From Dechloromonas denitrificans (GTDB lineage: Bacteria; Pseudomonadota; Gammaproteobacteria; Burkholderiales; Rhodocyclaceae): a stretch of 64,000 bases of DNA. Below, in pieces: positions 24,813 through 33,438 of this stretch. The notes under the pieces were generated by a model, which had not been told where the DNA came from, ran no database searches, and saw nothing but the letters and a program-made list of their open reading frames with translations. The stretch lies in contig NZ_LODL01000013.1 in assembly GCF_001551835.1 (NCBI RefSeq), forward strand, positions 91,968-155,967. The letters are read 5' to 3'. A program made the translations under genes and the position numbers. Numbering within the stretch: position 1 is the first letter of the stretch; every line of letters begins with the position of its first letter.

Positions 24813-27224
24813 ATGCCCGGGAAAAATATTCTCCTGCTCCGTGTGGTGATGTTCTGCGTGGGGGCTGTTTCAGTCCTCGCAGCAGCTTTTTTGCTTTTGC
24901 ATCACCCTATGCGGAGCGATTGGCTTTTGGGCAGCCTTTGTTTCGCTGCTTTTTTTACGGCTGCGCTTTACCCCCCCCTCGTTTTTTTCCTAGTTCCGAC
25001 GCTGCTCCCGGTGGTTGATCTCGCTCCATGGACTGGGTGGATCACTTTTGAGGAGTTTGACCTCCTTGTGCTCCTTCTTCTTGGCGGGGCATACCTTCGG
25101 CATGCCCTGACATTTCCCTGGCTCATCGGGAAAAATCATCGACTGAAGGTCTCCTGGGGCACCTTGTTGCTCCTTGCCATGTTGGGGTCAGTGCTGATTT
25201 CGCTGTTCCGCGGCCTAGCGGAAAGCGGCGGATTCAGCTTTTCCTGGTTTCATGGCTACTATCAGTCGATGAACAGTATTCGGTTGGCAAAGCCTTTCCT
25301 GCTGGCTGTTTTGCTGCTGCCACTTTGTCTGGTTCTTCGGCCTCAAGAAAAGAAAGGGGTTAGCTGTTTTTCCTTGCTGGGGCTGGGGCTGGGGATGACG
25401 GCCGGTCTTTGTCTTGTTTCACTCGCAACGATCTGGGAGCGCGTGGCCTTCCTTGGTTTGCTCGACTTTTCTTCGGATTATCGAACGACCGCCTTATTCT
25501 GGGAAATGCATGTAGGCGGTGCCGCACTTGATGGTTTTCTGGCCTTGACAGTGCCTTTTGCCGCTCGGGAGTTGATTTTCGCCAAATCGCGTTGGCACCT
25601 TGCATTCGTGCTGGCAGCCCTTGCTTTGGCCTCTTATGCCTGCCTGACGACTTTTTCGCGAGGTGTCTACGCTGCAATTCCGATTGCCTTGGGGCTAAGT
25701 ATCTGGCTCTCGATGCGCGAGATTGGATCCGCTAATTTGCTCTTGCCCGTCAAGAAAAGTGCTCTTGCTGTCGCACTTTTTGGCATGGCCCTATTCACCA
25801 TTGCTGCTTATTGGGTATTTGAGACTTCTGGTTATCGGGGAATGTTTGTATTTCTGGTGGCTAGCGGGCTCTTTTATCCCGTAGGTCTTGCACTGGCTTC
25901 AGTTTCCAGTGCTACTTGGTGGCGCGGGATATCTCTGGGGCTACTGTCATCGATGATTGGCTTAGCTCTGGCCATCAGTGTGCCGAAAGGTGCTTATCTG
26001 GTTTTTGCCGTTTCGGCATTGTTGACCGCAGGAAGTCTTATTGGGAGACGTCAGAGGGTCTCCGCAATTGCCCAAGGCTTGCTCATTCCTGCCTATGTTT
26101 CGATGCTAAGTAGTGGTGTGCTGGTCGCCTGGCATTGGGGCGGGAATGAAGCTATTGCAAGCATGGCTATATCTTGCACGATTTTGCTTTGTGGGATTTT
26201 CGTCGCTAGTCGCCGGACTCTACCGCAGTGTGGTTTTCGCTCACAGTTGTCGATTGCCGTTGTGCTGGCATTACTGGCGGCGGTCGTCGCAATTTTTTCT
26301 GGTGGGCGATACATGGCTGATCGCTTTTCGACAACGAACAAGGATCTGGATTATCGTCTGCAGCACTGGGAGACCGGGCTTGGCCAACTTCAAGGCGCCG
26401 ATTGGTGGTTGGGTAAAGGTCTCGGGCGAGTTCCGGCAACATACTTCTTTGCTGCGCCCCAAAGCGAGTATCCCGGCGGTTTCCATTTGCAATCCGATTC
26501 CTCCGGGAATACATATTTACGCCTCGTCGGTGGGCGTCATATTAATGGATGGGGTGAGGTCTTTCGGGTAACGCAGCGCATCAGGCCGGAACCGGGCGTG
26601 TACCGGGTTCAATTCAACGTTCGAGCGGAAAAAGATGTCATTTTTGTTTTCGAGGTCTGCGCCAAGCATTTGCTTTATCAAGGCCGGTGTGTTGCTCGTC
26701 AGGTGGAAGTAAAAGGAGAGGGCGGCACGTGGCAACGGATGGAGGTTGAACTGCAGGGTGACTTGCCGGGCGGTGGGGCGTGGTATGCCCCGGAGCTAGT
26801 GGTTTTTTCTATTGCAATGCTCTCCAGAGGCGGAGTTGCTGATTTTGACAACTTGGCTTTACAAAACAACGGCATGGAATTGCTTGCCAATGGCAATTTC
26901 GACAGTGAACTGACACGCTGGTTTTCATCGTCAGACAAATATCATATGCCGTGGCATATGAAGAACGTTTTCCTGCACATCCTGTTCGAGCAGGGAGGGC
27001 TAGGGTTGGTCGTATTGTTGGTGATGTTGGCATCCGCATTTTTCCGCCTGGTCTGGGGAAAGGCGGCGAGCCATCCGCTTGCCCCTGCTGTGGCAGGGGG
27101 ACTTGCCGGCTTCTGTATTGTAGGTGTTTTCGACAGCCTGCTTGATGTTCCCAGGGTGGCGACGCTCTTTTACTTGTTGCTGCTACTGGGGCTTTTTATC
27201 CGGCGCCCAAATAGCGAGCATTAA
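24813..27224 (+). CDS. O-antigen ligase-like membrane protein with embedded carbohydrate-binding-like domain
   Basis: An 803-residue polytopic membrane protein with roughly a dozen helices, resembling O-antigen ligases/polymerases (Wzy_C type). The GGRYMADRFSTT segment (about residue 500) opens the large periplasmic loop usual in this family. Within that loop, at about 562-700, lies a beta-rich region (GGRHINGWGEVFRVTQ ... ELLANGNFDSELTRW) that looks like a CBM4/9-type carbohydrate-binding module, after which the last two helices follow. This suggests the enzyme holds its glycan acceptor with a built-in module. A tract of eight C lies at 24971-24978 inside the gene. Confidence 0.82.
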   Translation: MPGKNILLLRVVMFCVGAVSVLAAAFLLLHHPMRSDWLLGSLCFAAFFTAALYPPLVFFLVPTLLPVVDLAPWTGWITFEEFDLLVLLLLGGAYLRHALTFPWLIGKNHRLKVSWGTLLLLAMLGSVLISLFRGLAESGGFSFSWFHGYYQSMNSIRLAKPFLLAVLLLPLCLVLRPQEKKGVSCFSLLGLGLGMTAGLCLVSLATIWERVAFLGLLDFSSDYRTTALFWEMHVGGAALDGFLALTVPFAARELIFAKSRWHLAFVLAALALASYACLTTFSRGVYAAIPIALGLSIWLSMREIGSANLLLPVKKSALAVALFGMALFTIAAYWVFETSGYRGMFVFLVASGLFYPVGLALASVSSATWWRGISLGLLSSMIGLALAISVPKGAYLVFAVSALLTAGSLIGRRQRVSAIAQGLLIPAYVSMLSSGVLVAWHWGGNEAIASMAISCTILLCGIFVASRRTLPQCGFRSQLSIAVVLALLAAVVAIFSGGRYMADRFSTTNKDLDYRLQHWETGLGQLQGADWWLGKGLGRVPATYFFAAPQSEYPGGFHLQSDSSGNTYLRLVGGRHINGWGEVFRVTQRIRPEPGVYRVQFNVRAEKDVIFVFEVCAKHLLYQGRCVARQVEVKGEGGTWQRMEVELQGDLPGGGAWYAPELVVFSIAMLSRGGVADFDNLALQNNGMELLANGNFDSELTRWFSSSDKYHMPWHMKNVFLHILFEQGGLGLVVLLVMLASAFFRLVWGKAASHPLAPAVAGGLAGFCIVGVFDSLLDVPRVATLFYLLLLLGLFIRRPNSEH

Positions 27225-27269
27225 GTCCTTCATGTTTCACAACTGCCGCATAAAGATGATCCAGATAGG

Positions 27270-27284
27270 TGAGAAAGTTTCTCA
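27270..27284. promoter_or_regulatory. Perfect 15-bp palindrome upstream of the asparagine-synthetase-like gene
   Basis: TGAGAAAGTTTCTCA is a perfect palindrome with 7-bp arms around one G. The loop is too short for a hairpin, so a dimeric DNA-binding protein is the likelier reader. It lies about 50 bases before the preferred start codon. Confidence 0.35.
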
Positions 27285-27334
27285 GTAGAGAGTCTGAATG
27301 CGTGATGCCAATAATTGCCAAGGAATCATTTCCA

Positions 27335-29011
27335 ATGAGCGCTGATAAAAAAACACTATTAACAGGTCATCCCAAATTCTCCGCAGGCGCGTTTGCCGGT
27401 CTTGCTCACACGGAGGGGGATCTGGCTGCTTGGGAAAAGCTCTTTGCGACACATGGCGCCAGCGGAGTGAAGGACGTTGCTGGAGATTTCGCCGTCGGCC
27501 TCACGGATGGCAATGGGCGTACGATCCTTGCGGTCGACCGTTTCGCTGTACGCAGCCTGTGTTATCGGGTGGCGGGGGGGGGGATTTATTTTGCCTCGAG
27601 AGCGGATGAGTTGGCCGATGTTGATACAGAAATTGATGCTCAAGCGATCTTCGACTATCTATATTTTCACGTTATTCCTTCCCCTAGAACCATCTTCAAG
27701 AATGTCTACCGCCTACCGCCTGGGCACTACGCCGTTTTCGAGAATGGTCAGCTGGGACTTGGACGTTATTGGACACCTGATTTCCAGGAAGAAAAAAAGG
27801 CTTCATTTGACCAGCTTCGCACTGAGTTCAGGCATCTATTGGCAGAGGGGGTGCGTCGCCAATTGGACGGGAGCAAACCCGCCTGCTTTCTCAGTGGCGG
27901 AACAGATAGCTCCACCGTGGCGGGAATGATCGGGCAGGTCTCAGGGCAAGCTGCTGCCACCTATTCAATCGGTTTTGATGCCGAAGGCTACGATGAAATG
28001 GAGTATGCCCGCATAGCCGCCCGCCATTTCCATACTGATCACCATGAGTACTACGTGACGCCGGCTGACCTCGTGCGAAGTATCCCGGATGTCGCGCGCT
28101 TTTATGATCAGCCATTTGGTAACTCATCGGCTTTGCCAGCCTACTACTGTGCAAAAATGGCTCAGGAGGATGGGGTTACACGCATACTTGCCGGCGATGG
28201 TGGTGATGAGCTTTTCGGTGGCAATACACGTTATGCCAAGCAAAAGGTATTCGGTTTCTACGATCAGCTTCCGTCGGCACTGCGCCATACTTTGCTCGAG
28301 CCGCTGCTGCTCGGATCGCCGTTAGGAAAACTGCCTCTGTTGAGCAAAGGCGCGAGTTATATCCGCCAAGCAAAGGTGCCGCTACCTGACCGGACCCAGA
28401 CCTACAACCTGCTATTCCGTTTTGGCGTTCATGATGTGTTTACCGCAGACTTTCTGGAAGGGGTCGACCAGGCAGAGCCTGTTGAGCAGCAGAGAGCTAT
28501 TTGGGCTGAAACAGGGTCTGCCGTGCAAACAAATAAGGAATTGGCGTTTGACTGGCGATACACGCTGGCAGAGTGTGATCTGCCTAAAGTCGTTGGTACG
28601 GCCATGCTGGCCGGAATTGACGTTGGCTTTCCCATGCTTGATGCAGACTTGCTTGCCTTCTCAATGCGCCTACCTACCGAATATAAATTGAAAGGTTTGA
28701 AACTTCGCTGGTTCTTCAAGGAGGCTTTACGCGGCTTTCTCCCTGATGAAATTCTTACCAAGAAAAAGCAGGGGTTTGGGCTTCCGTTCGGTGTCTGGGT
28801 CACCCAGAACAACGAGTTAAGAGATTTGGCGGAAAACTCTGTCAGGGCCTTGGCGGAGCGAAAAATCTTTAAGTCGGAGTTTGTCGATCAGATATTCAAG
28901 CATTTGCGCGAACATCCTGGCTACTATGGAGAGATGATTTGGATTTCCATCATGCTTGAGCAATGGTTACGCGGGCATGATGACAAGTGCTCTGGTAGAA
29001 ATAGCAGTTAA
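27335..29011 (+). CDS. Asparagine synthetase-like protein lacking the glutaminase cysteine
   Basis: A protein of about 558 residues with an AsnB-type synthetase domain: the PP-loop FLSGGTDSS (starting near 185), YSIGFD and GDGGDELFGG. The N-terminal part keeps the class II amidotransferase fold (LTGHPKFSAG, DRFAVRSLCYR) but has no MCGI start, so the nucleophilic Cys2 is missing and it cannot hydrolyse glutamine in the usual way. Lasso-peptide cyclases and beta-lactam synthetases share this loss. The start is uncertain: ATG 27335 (behind AAGGA), ATG 27305 or GTG 27269. A ten-G tract at 27574-27583 lies inside the gene. Followed by a TPR protein gene in the same operon. Confidence 0.8.
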   Translation: MSADKKTLLTGHPKFSAGAFAGLAHTEGDLAAWEKLFATHGASGVKDVAGDFAVGLTDGNGRTILAVDRFAVRSLCYRVAGGGIYFASRADELADVDTEIDAQAIFDYLYFHVIPSPRTIFKNVYRLPPGHYAVFENGQLGLGRYWTPDFQEEKKASFDQLRTEFRHLLAEGVRRQLDGSKPACFLSGGTDSSTVAGMIGQVSGQAAATYSIGFDAEGYDEMEYARIAARHFHTDHHEYYVTPADLVRSIPDVARFYDQPFGNSSALPAYYCAKMAQEDGVTRILAGDGGDELFGGNTRYAKQKVFGFYDQLPSALRHTLLEPLLLGSPLGKLPLLSKGASYIRQAKVPLPDRTQTYNLLFRFGVHDVFTADFLEGVDQAEPVEQQRAIWAETGSAVQTNKELAFDWRYTLAECDLPKVVGTAMLAGIDVGFPMLDADLLAFSMRLPTEYKLKGLKLRWFFKEALRGFLPDEILTKKKQGFGLPFGVWVTQNNELRDLAENSVRALAERKIFKSEFVDQIFKHLREHPGYYGEMIWISIMLEQWLRGHDDKCSGRNSS

Positions 29012-29031
29012 TGCCAATAACGAGGTCCTAC

Positions 29032-29793
29032 ATGTCCAAATTATTTTCACTTGTTTTTCTGGTGCTTGCATCCGTAAGTGTTTCATCCAATGCTGCCGTC
29101 GAGGACTGCGGCGAGTTGAAAAACTACGGCGATATTGGGCCTTGGGATTACTCTGACCCATCAAGTTCAGCCTCTACCGGAGCAGACCCGATGGGGCGAA
29201 TCAAGCGAGTTGAAAATGTCCATTTTAATTCGGATGTTAGGAGCTTAAACAGAAAACGGTATTCCATCGATCAATTGACCGCGGAGATTCACTATACACT
29301 CCGCATGTTCCCAAATCATACAGAGGCTTTGGTTTCTGTTTCCCGGCTGGAAAAAATGGCTGGTGGAAAGCTGCCTCAAACTTCAGCAACGATTTACACA
29401 CCAAGGTTGTCAGCTTACTGCTTTTTTGATCGGGCCATACGGTTTAAGGAAAACGATAAGAATGTTCGTTTTGCCTACGCTATCCATTTGCATCAAAATG
29501 GAAAGTTTAAAGAGGCTTTGGAACAATATCTGCTAGCAGAGTCGCAGTGGGAAGATAATCGTTATTTCCAGTACAATCTTGGGCTGTTATATGCTGATAT
29601 GAGAAACTGGGAAAAGGCTGTCGATTACGCGCAGCGAGCTTACAGCTATGGGGTAACCTTTCCGTCTCTGCGGCAAAGAATAGAAAAATCTGGGTATAAG
29701 TTAAACATACCAACGCCAAGCATTGGCAATGGTTTGAGTGAGTCGGAGAGTAATCAGGAGGAAAAAAATATTGGGGGTGGAGGTTTGAAATAA
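29032..29793 (+). CDS. Exported TPR-containing protein
   Basis: A 253-residue protein with a clear signal peptide (MSKLFSLVFLVLASVSVSSNAAV, cut near residue 20) and two or three TPR-like helical pairs in the second half (about residues 145-220). The ATG at 29032 is chosen over one at 29011 because GAGG precedes it and the signal peptide starts there. It has three cysteines in the mature part (two in conserved-looking positions) that could form a disulfide. It follows the asparagine-synthetase-like gene by 20 bases. Function unknown; the C-terminus is a low-complexity tail. Confidence 0.75.
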   Translation: MSKLFSLVFLVLASVSVSSNAAVEDCGELKNYGDIGPWDYSDPSSSASTGADPMGRIKRVENVHFNSDVRSLNRKRYSIDQLTAEIHYTLRMFPNHTEALVSVSRLEKMAGGKLPQTSATIYTPRLSAYCFFDRAIRFKENDKNVRFAYAIHLHQNGKFKEALEQYLLAESQWEDNRYFQYNLGLLYADMRNWEKAVDYAQRAYSYGVTFPSLRQRIEKSGYKLNIPTPSIGNGLSESESNQEEKNIGGGGLK

Positions 29794-29811
29794 ATTTAGT
29801 AGTCTTAATTT

Positions 29812-31245
29812 TTATCTGTTTTTTATAGAACTGGCTATTGTGGTTATTTCTGTATATAGCGGATGTTTGCTGGAGTAGATGGCTAAAATCCAACCGAGTG
29901 TTGATGAAATCATGCAGCCGATTACAATAATAAAATTTCCGGATTCGCTAGCAATTGTTTTAAATAAAAAGCAGGCGACTCCTGCACAAGTTGCAATGTA
30001 TGCGGATGAGCTCATGGATATAGCCAACTCTTTCCATGAGAATCCGGTTAGTTTTCTTAGTGTGCGAATGACATAAGCCGCAATCAATAAGTCCCCAAAT
30101 GCCATGGCTAGAGCTACATGGCTAAGAGAGTAAAAACATGCAATGAGCACCAGCAAGAGCTTCGCTGGTTGCCCAAATAGTTGGAAACGTAATGAGTATT
30201 TCGTTTCCCCCAAGCCAGCTACTGCTGAGCCTCCCACCACGGCGATGCTTAATCCAAGCATACCCATGCAGAGAATGCGGGCAGGTTGAATGCTTGCTAG
30301 CCATTGATTTCCATATAGAAACATCACTACAGAATCCATCGCTACAAAAAGAGACGAGAAGATTGGGAAGGTTAGAGCCGATACGTTATTGATTGTCTTG
30401 ATGAATTTTTTGCCAATGTCCTGCTGTTCTCGATGGCTTTGGGCAAAATGCGGCATAAGCACAGGGGCCAAACCTTCCATAATGGTCCGATATATCAATC
30501 CAACCACCCCTTGGGCTCGCCCTAAAAAAGCGGTGCTTTCAAGGCCCATGGTCTTTCCGACAATTAGTTCTGGCCCACTTATGCCTGACTCCCAAAGCAA
30601 GGAAGCGCCACTAAAGCGCCCCCCTGTTTTTAAAATATGGAGCCAGTCGACAAAGTGCGGACGCAAACTTATTTTGCTATCAGAAAAATAAATTGTCGTT
30701 AATACTGTTGTTATGGTGCTAAATACACCCGCCCAAGCAAGGCTGACAAAGCCGAAGTCCAATAAGCATAAAGAAACAGAAGCCAACGCATGAACAATGG
30801 CTGCGCTGATGTTTATCTTTAATAAACAGTCAAACCGCATCTCTCGTCTTAGTAAGGCCGATGACAAAGCCCCAAAGGGTAGTATCAGAAAGTTTAACGA
30901 TAGAACTATTATTACTTTGCTTACCCCCGGTTCTGAATAATATGATGCTGCATATCCATTAACCGACCACAATATAATTGCCAGACTCCAACTTGTCGCG
31001 AAAAGCAGACTCTGTGCTGTTTGGAGTCTATCTTTGCTTAGGTTTCGTTCCTGAATAACATAGTTTGAAATCCCAATGTCCCGGAATATATGTGAGAAAG
31101 ATAGAAAAATGCTGCCGATTGAAAATATCCCAAACTCGGCGGGGGTGAGTAACCGCGCAATAATTATCGATGTGCAAAACTGAATTGCAAAAATTATATA
31201 TTTTTCGCCAACTGAAAATAATATCGATTTCTTGAAGCTGCTCAT
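29812..31245 (-). CDS. Oligosaccharide flippase (Wzx-like)
   Basis: A 477-residue membrane protein with about 12-14 helices and the N-terminal pattern of polysaccharide flippases (LLTPAEFGIFSIGSIFLSF, residues 32-50). It would move the lipid-linked repeat unit across the inner membrane. It is the last gene of the long minus-strand run and starts seven bases before the end of the GT2 gene region. The DNA is distinctly richer in AT than the rest of the window, as is the GT2 gene next to it, which suggests recent transfer of a strain-specific glycan module. Confidence 0.88.
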   Translation of the reverse strand: MSSFKKSILFSVGEKYIIFAIQFCTSIIIARLLTPAEFGIFSIGSIFLSFSHIFRDIGISNYVIQERNLSKDRLQTAQSLLFATSWSLAIILWSVNGYAASYYSEPGVSKVIIVLSLNFLILPFGALSSALLRREMRFDCLLKINISAAIVHALASVSLCLLDFGFVSLAWAGVFSTITTVLTTIYFSDSKISLRPHFVDWLHILKTGGRFSGASLLWESGISGPELIVGKTMGLESTAFLGRAQGVVGLIYRTIMEGLAPVLMPHFAQSHREQQDIGKKFIKTINNVSALTFPIFSSLFVAMDSVVMFLYGNQWLASIQPARILCMGMLGLSIAVVGGSAVAGLGETKYSLRFQLFGQPAKLLLVLIACFYSLSHVALAMAFGDLLIAAYVIRTLRKLTGFSWKELAISMSSSAYIATCAGVACFLFKTIASESGNFIIVIGCMISSTLGWILAIYSSKHPLYTEITTIASSIKNR

Positions 31246-31251
31246 TCGGTT

Positions 31252-32223
31252 TTAAGCTGCCTCTGTCTTTCTGACTGGGAATATGGCTTTAATGGCATGG
31301 AGTAAGTGTTTTCCTGATTTTGACCATTTCCATGCATTAATGTAAGCGTTTATTGATTTTTTTCGTATTTTCTTGCATCGATACATCCATCCCAGATCAT
31401 CGTAGTAGCTTGATATTCGATTAGCCAAGAGTTTTTTTTCTTGTTGGTTTATTTTGTCTGATATTCTAATGAAATTATATTCCATTAGAATAAGTGCGTC
31501 CTCTTGGACTTTTATCTGATTGCGAGTGATGTTTGTGCCGTGCTGTCGATAACTGGCTAGCGATTCATCCAAATAAATCATCTGGCCAGAAAGACCTAGC
31601 CTTATCCACAAATCAGTGTCGTCGCAAACTTGGAAGCGTGTATCAAATGATAAATTATTGCGGCCAAATCGTTCGATCGCAATCATTATCGATATGGTGT
31701 GAATGGCTGCATATTTTATGCTTTGAAATGCAAAGAACCTTATGTTGCATATGTATTTTGATGTGCCAATGCCTTGTAAATATTGATTGGCCTCTACAGT
31801 GAAATTATCAAGGTATTTGTTCAGGAAATTTCCGTGCTCGTCTACCAAGTCAATATCGTGAAAGGCTGCTATGCATTCGGGGTTTTGAATTAAAATGCTT
31901 AAAAGATATTCAATTTTTTTTGGGTGGTAATAGTCGTCATGATCAAGAAAGCATACAAATTCGCCAGTGATATATTCAAGTCCCGTGTTCTTGGTGATTG
32001 CCGGGCGTCCACCACGTTGTTTTCTTTGTATGAGGCGGATGCGCTGATCGCGTGCTATATATTCATTGATTAAAGCAACGGTACCATCAGTTGAACAGTC
32101 GTCCACTAAAATTAACTCAATATTTTTGTAAGTCTGATTGAGTACCGAATCGATGGTGCATGACAAATATCGAACACTGTTAAAACAGGCGATAACTACT
32201 GAAACAAGAGGTAGATCTGGCAT
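31252..32223 (-). CDS. Glycosyltransferase family 2
   Basis: A 323-residue GT-A type transferase. VSVVIACFN opens the nucleotide-binding fold at residue 7, DDCSTDGT at 41-48 binds the donor nucleotide, and FLDHDDYYHP at about 92-101 contains the metal-binding acidic residues. It probably adds a sugar to the lipid-linked unit in the cytoplasm. AT content is very high (one 60-base line near 31441 is about 27% GC). Neighbours are a GT4 gene upstream and the flippase downstream. Confidence 0.9.
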   Translation of the reverse strand: MPDLPLVSVVIACFNSVRYLSCTIDSVLNQTYKNIELILVDDCSTDGTVALINEYIARDQRIRLIQRKQRGGRPAITKNTGLEYITGEFVCFLDHDDYYHPKKIEYLLSILIQNPECIAAFHDIDLVDEHGNFLNKYLDNFTVEANQYLQGIGTSKYICNIRFFAFQSIKYAAIHTISIMIAIERFGRNNLSFDTRFQVCDDTDLWIRLGLSGQMIYLDESLASYRQHGTNITRNQIKVQEDALILMEYNFIRISDKINQQEKKLLANRISSYYDDLGWMYRCKKIRKKSINAYINAWKWSKSGKHLLHAIKAIFPVRKTEAA

Positions 32224-32250
32224 GGTTATATTTTCGTCAGCTAATACTGA

Positions 32251-33438
32251 TCAGGCTACAGTCGGGTTTTCGGTGATTTTTCTAAAAATTCTCAAATAGC
32301 CTTCAAGCATAGATTTCGCTGAGAATTGATTGGAGACACGTTGCTGTAAATTTATGCCTCTTTTTTTTGCCCGATCGGGTGAGCGCAATGTCTCTGATAT
32401 AGCTGCCGTCAATTCATCGATATTTCCATTGTTGAATAGCAAGCCAAAATCAGAGGAGGGAATTATTTCTGGTATTCCGCCAACTCTAGTTGCTATAACA
32501 GGGGTTTGACATGCGCCCGCCTCTATCAACACCAAGCCAAAAGACTCATATTTTGCAGTATGCACGAGGCAATTTGTGTTGCGCATCAACGATGCAATTT
32601 GATTCTGAGGCTTGTTTTCCAAGAAGGTTACACGAGTTTCGATGTTTAGCTTATTGACGAGTTCTTTTAAGTGCTTGAGCCAACTGCCGTTGTCGGTTCC
32701 GCCAACACAAACAATGTTGAGCTCTGGATATTCCGTGGCTATGCGCGCAAAGGCGGTTAAAAAAATATCTTGCGCCTTGATCGGAACATAATTTCCTACA
32801 TTTAATAAGTAGGGCGTATCTATATGCGGCGGGGTAGGAGCGCTATTACGAGTGAAATTTTCAGAATCAATACCATTGTGAATGACATCTACGGGCTGAT
32901 AGAAGAACTTAAGTTCTTCTATCCGGTTGGCCAGCGCCGCTGAGCAGGCTGTAATTGCATTAGTTTGTTTGGCAATTATTTTCCATCGCGGACTATCGGT
33001 GGCTATCGCACTTACATCGGACCCGTGGAAGGAGAGCACGAGTTTCCCCTTCCATAGTCCAAAAAACTTAAGCAAAGCCAGTGGATAAGCATTTAATGTC
33101 GGAAAATGAACGTTGACCGTAGTGATATTGTGTATTCGCAGGTCGTGTTGTGCGCTAATAAGGCGACGCAGCAAAGTAAGGATGTATCTGAAGGGGAGGT
33201 GACCGTGAGCAGAGGGGGGGGCTGGCAGATTCAAATGAAGAAATCGCCTGCCTTGCTCATCAGTTCTTTCGCCGCGGTCTATCCAGTCTTGAATGCCAAT
33301 ACTCGCCACGCCGGGAAAGCGGTTTTCCATCCCGCGCCATAGACGTTCGACAACAACGTCCACTCCACCCAGCATGTCGAACTCCCAGGGAAGATATAGA
33401 AGCAATTTCCCCGGTTTGTCTTTCGCCATTTTAGTCAT
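32251..33438 (-). CDS. Glycosyltransferase family 4
   Basis: A 395-residue GT-B type transferase. The N-terminal glycine loop (WEFDMLGGVDVVVERL) and the C-terminal KYESFGLVLIEAGACQTPVIATRVGGIPEI segment, with the EX7E-like glutamates, are those of GT4 retaining enzymes. It overlaps the upstream gene by eight bases; a second ATG at 33429 is possible. A run of eight G (33214-33221, C on the coding strand) lies inside it. Donor and acceptor sugars cannot be read from sequence. Confidence 0.9.
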   Translation of the reverse strand: MTKMAKDKPGKLLLYLPWEFDMLGGVDVVVERLWRGMENRFPGVASIGIQDWIDRGERTDEQGRRFLHLNLPAPPSAHGHLPFRYILTLLRRLISAQHDLRIHNITTVNVHFPTLNAYPLALLKFFGLWKGKLVLSFHGSDVSAIATDSPRWKIIAKQTNAITACSAALANRIEELKFFYQPVDVIHNGIDSENFTRNSAPTPPHIDTPYLLNVGNYVPIKAQDIFLTAFARIATEYPELNIVCVGGTDNGSWLKHLKELVNKLNIETRVTFLENKPQNQIASLMRNTNCLVHTAKYESFGLVLIEAGACQTPVIATRVGGIPEIIPSSDFGLLFNNGNIDELTAAISETLRSPDRAKKRGINLQQRVSNQFSAKSMLEGYLRIFRKITENPTVA

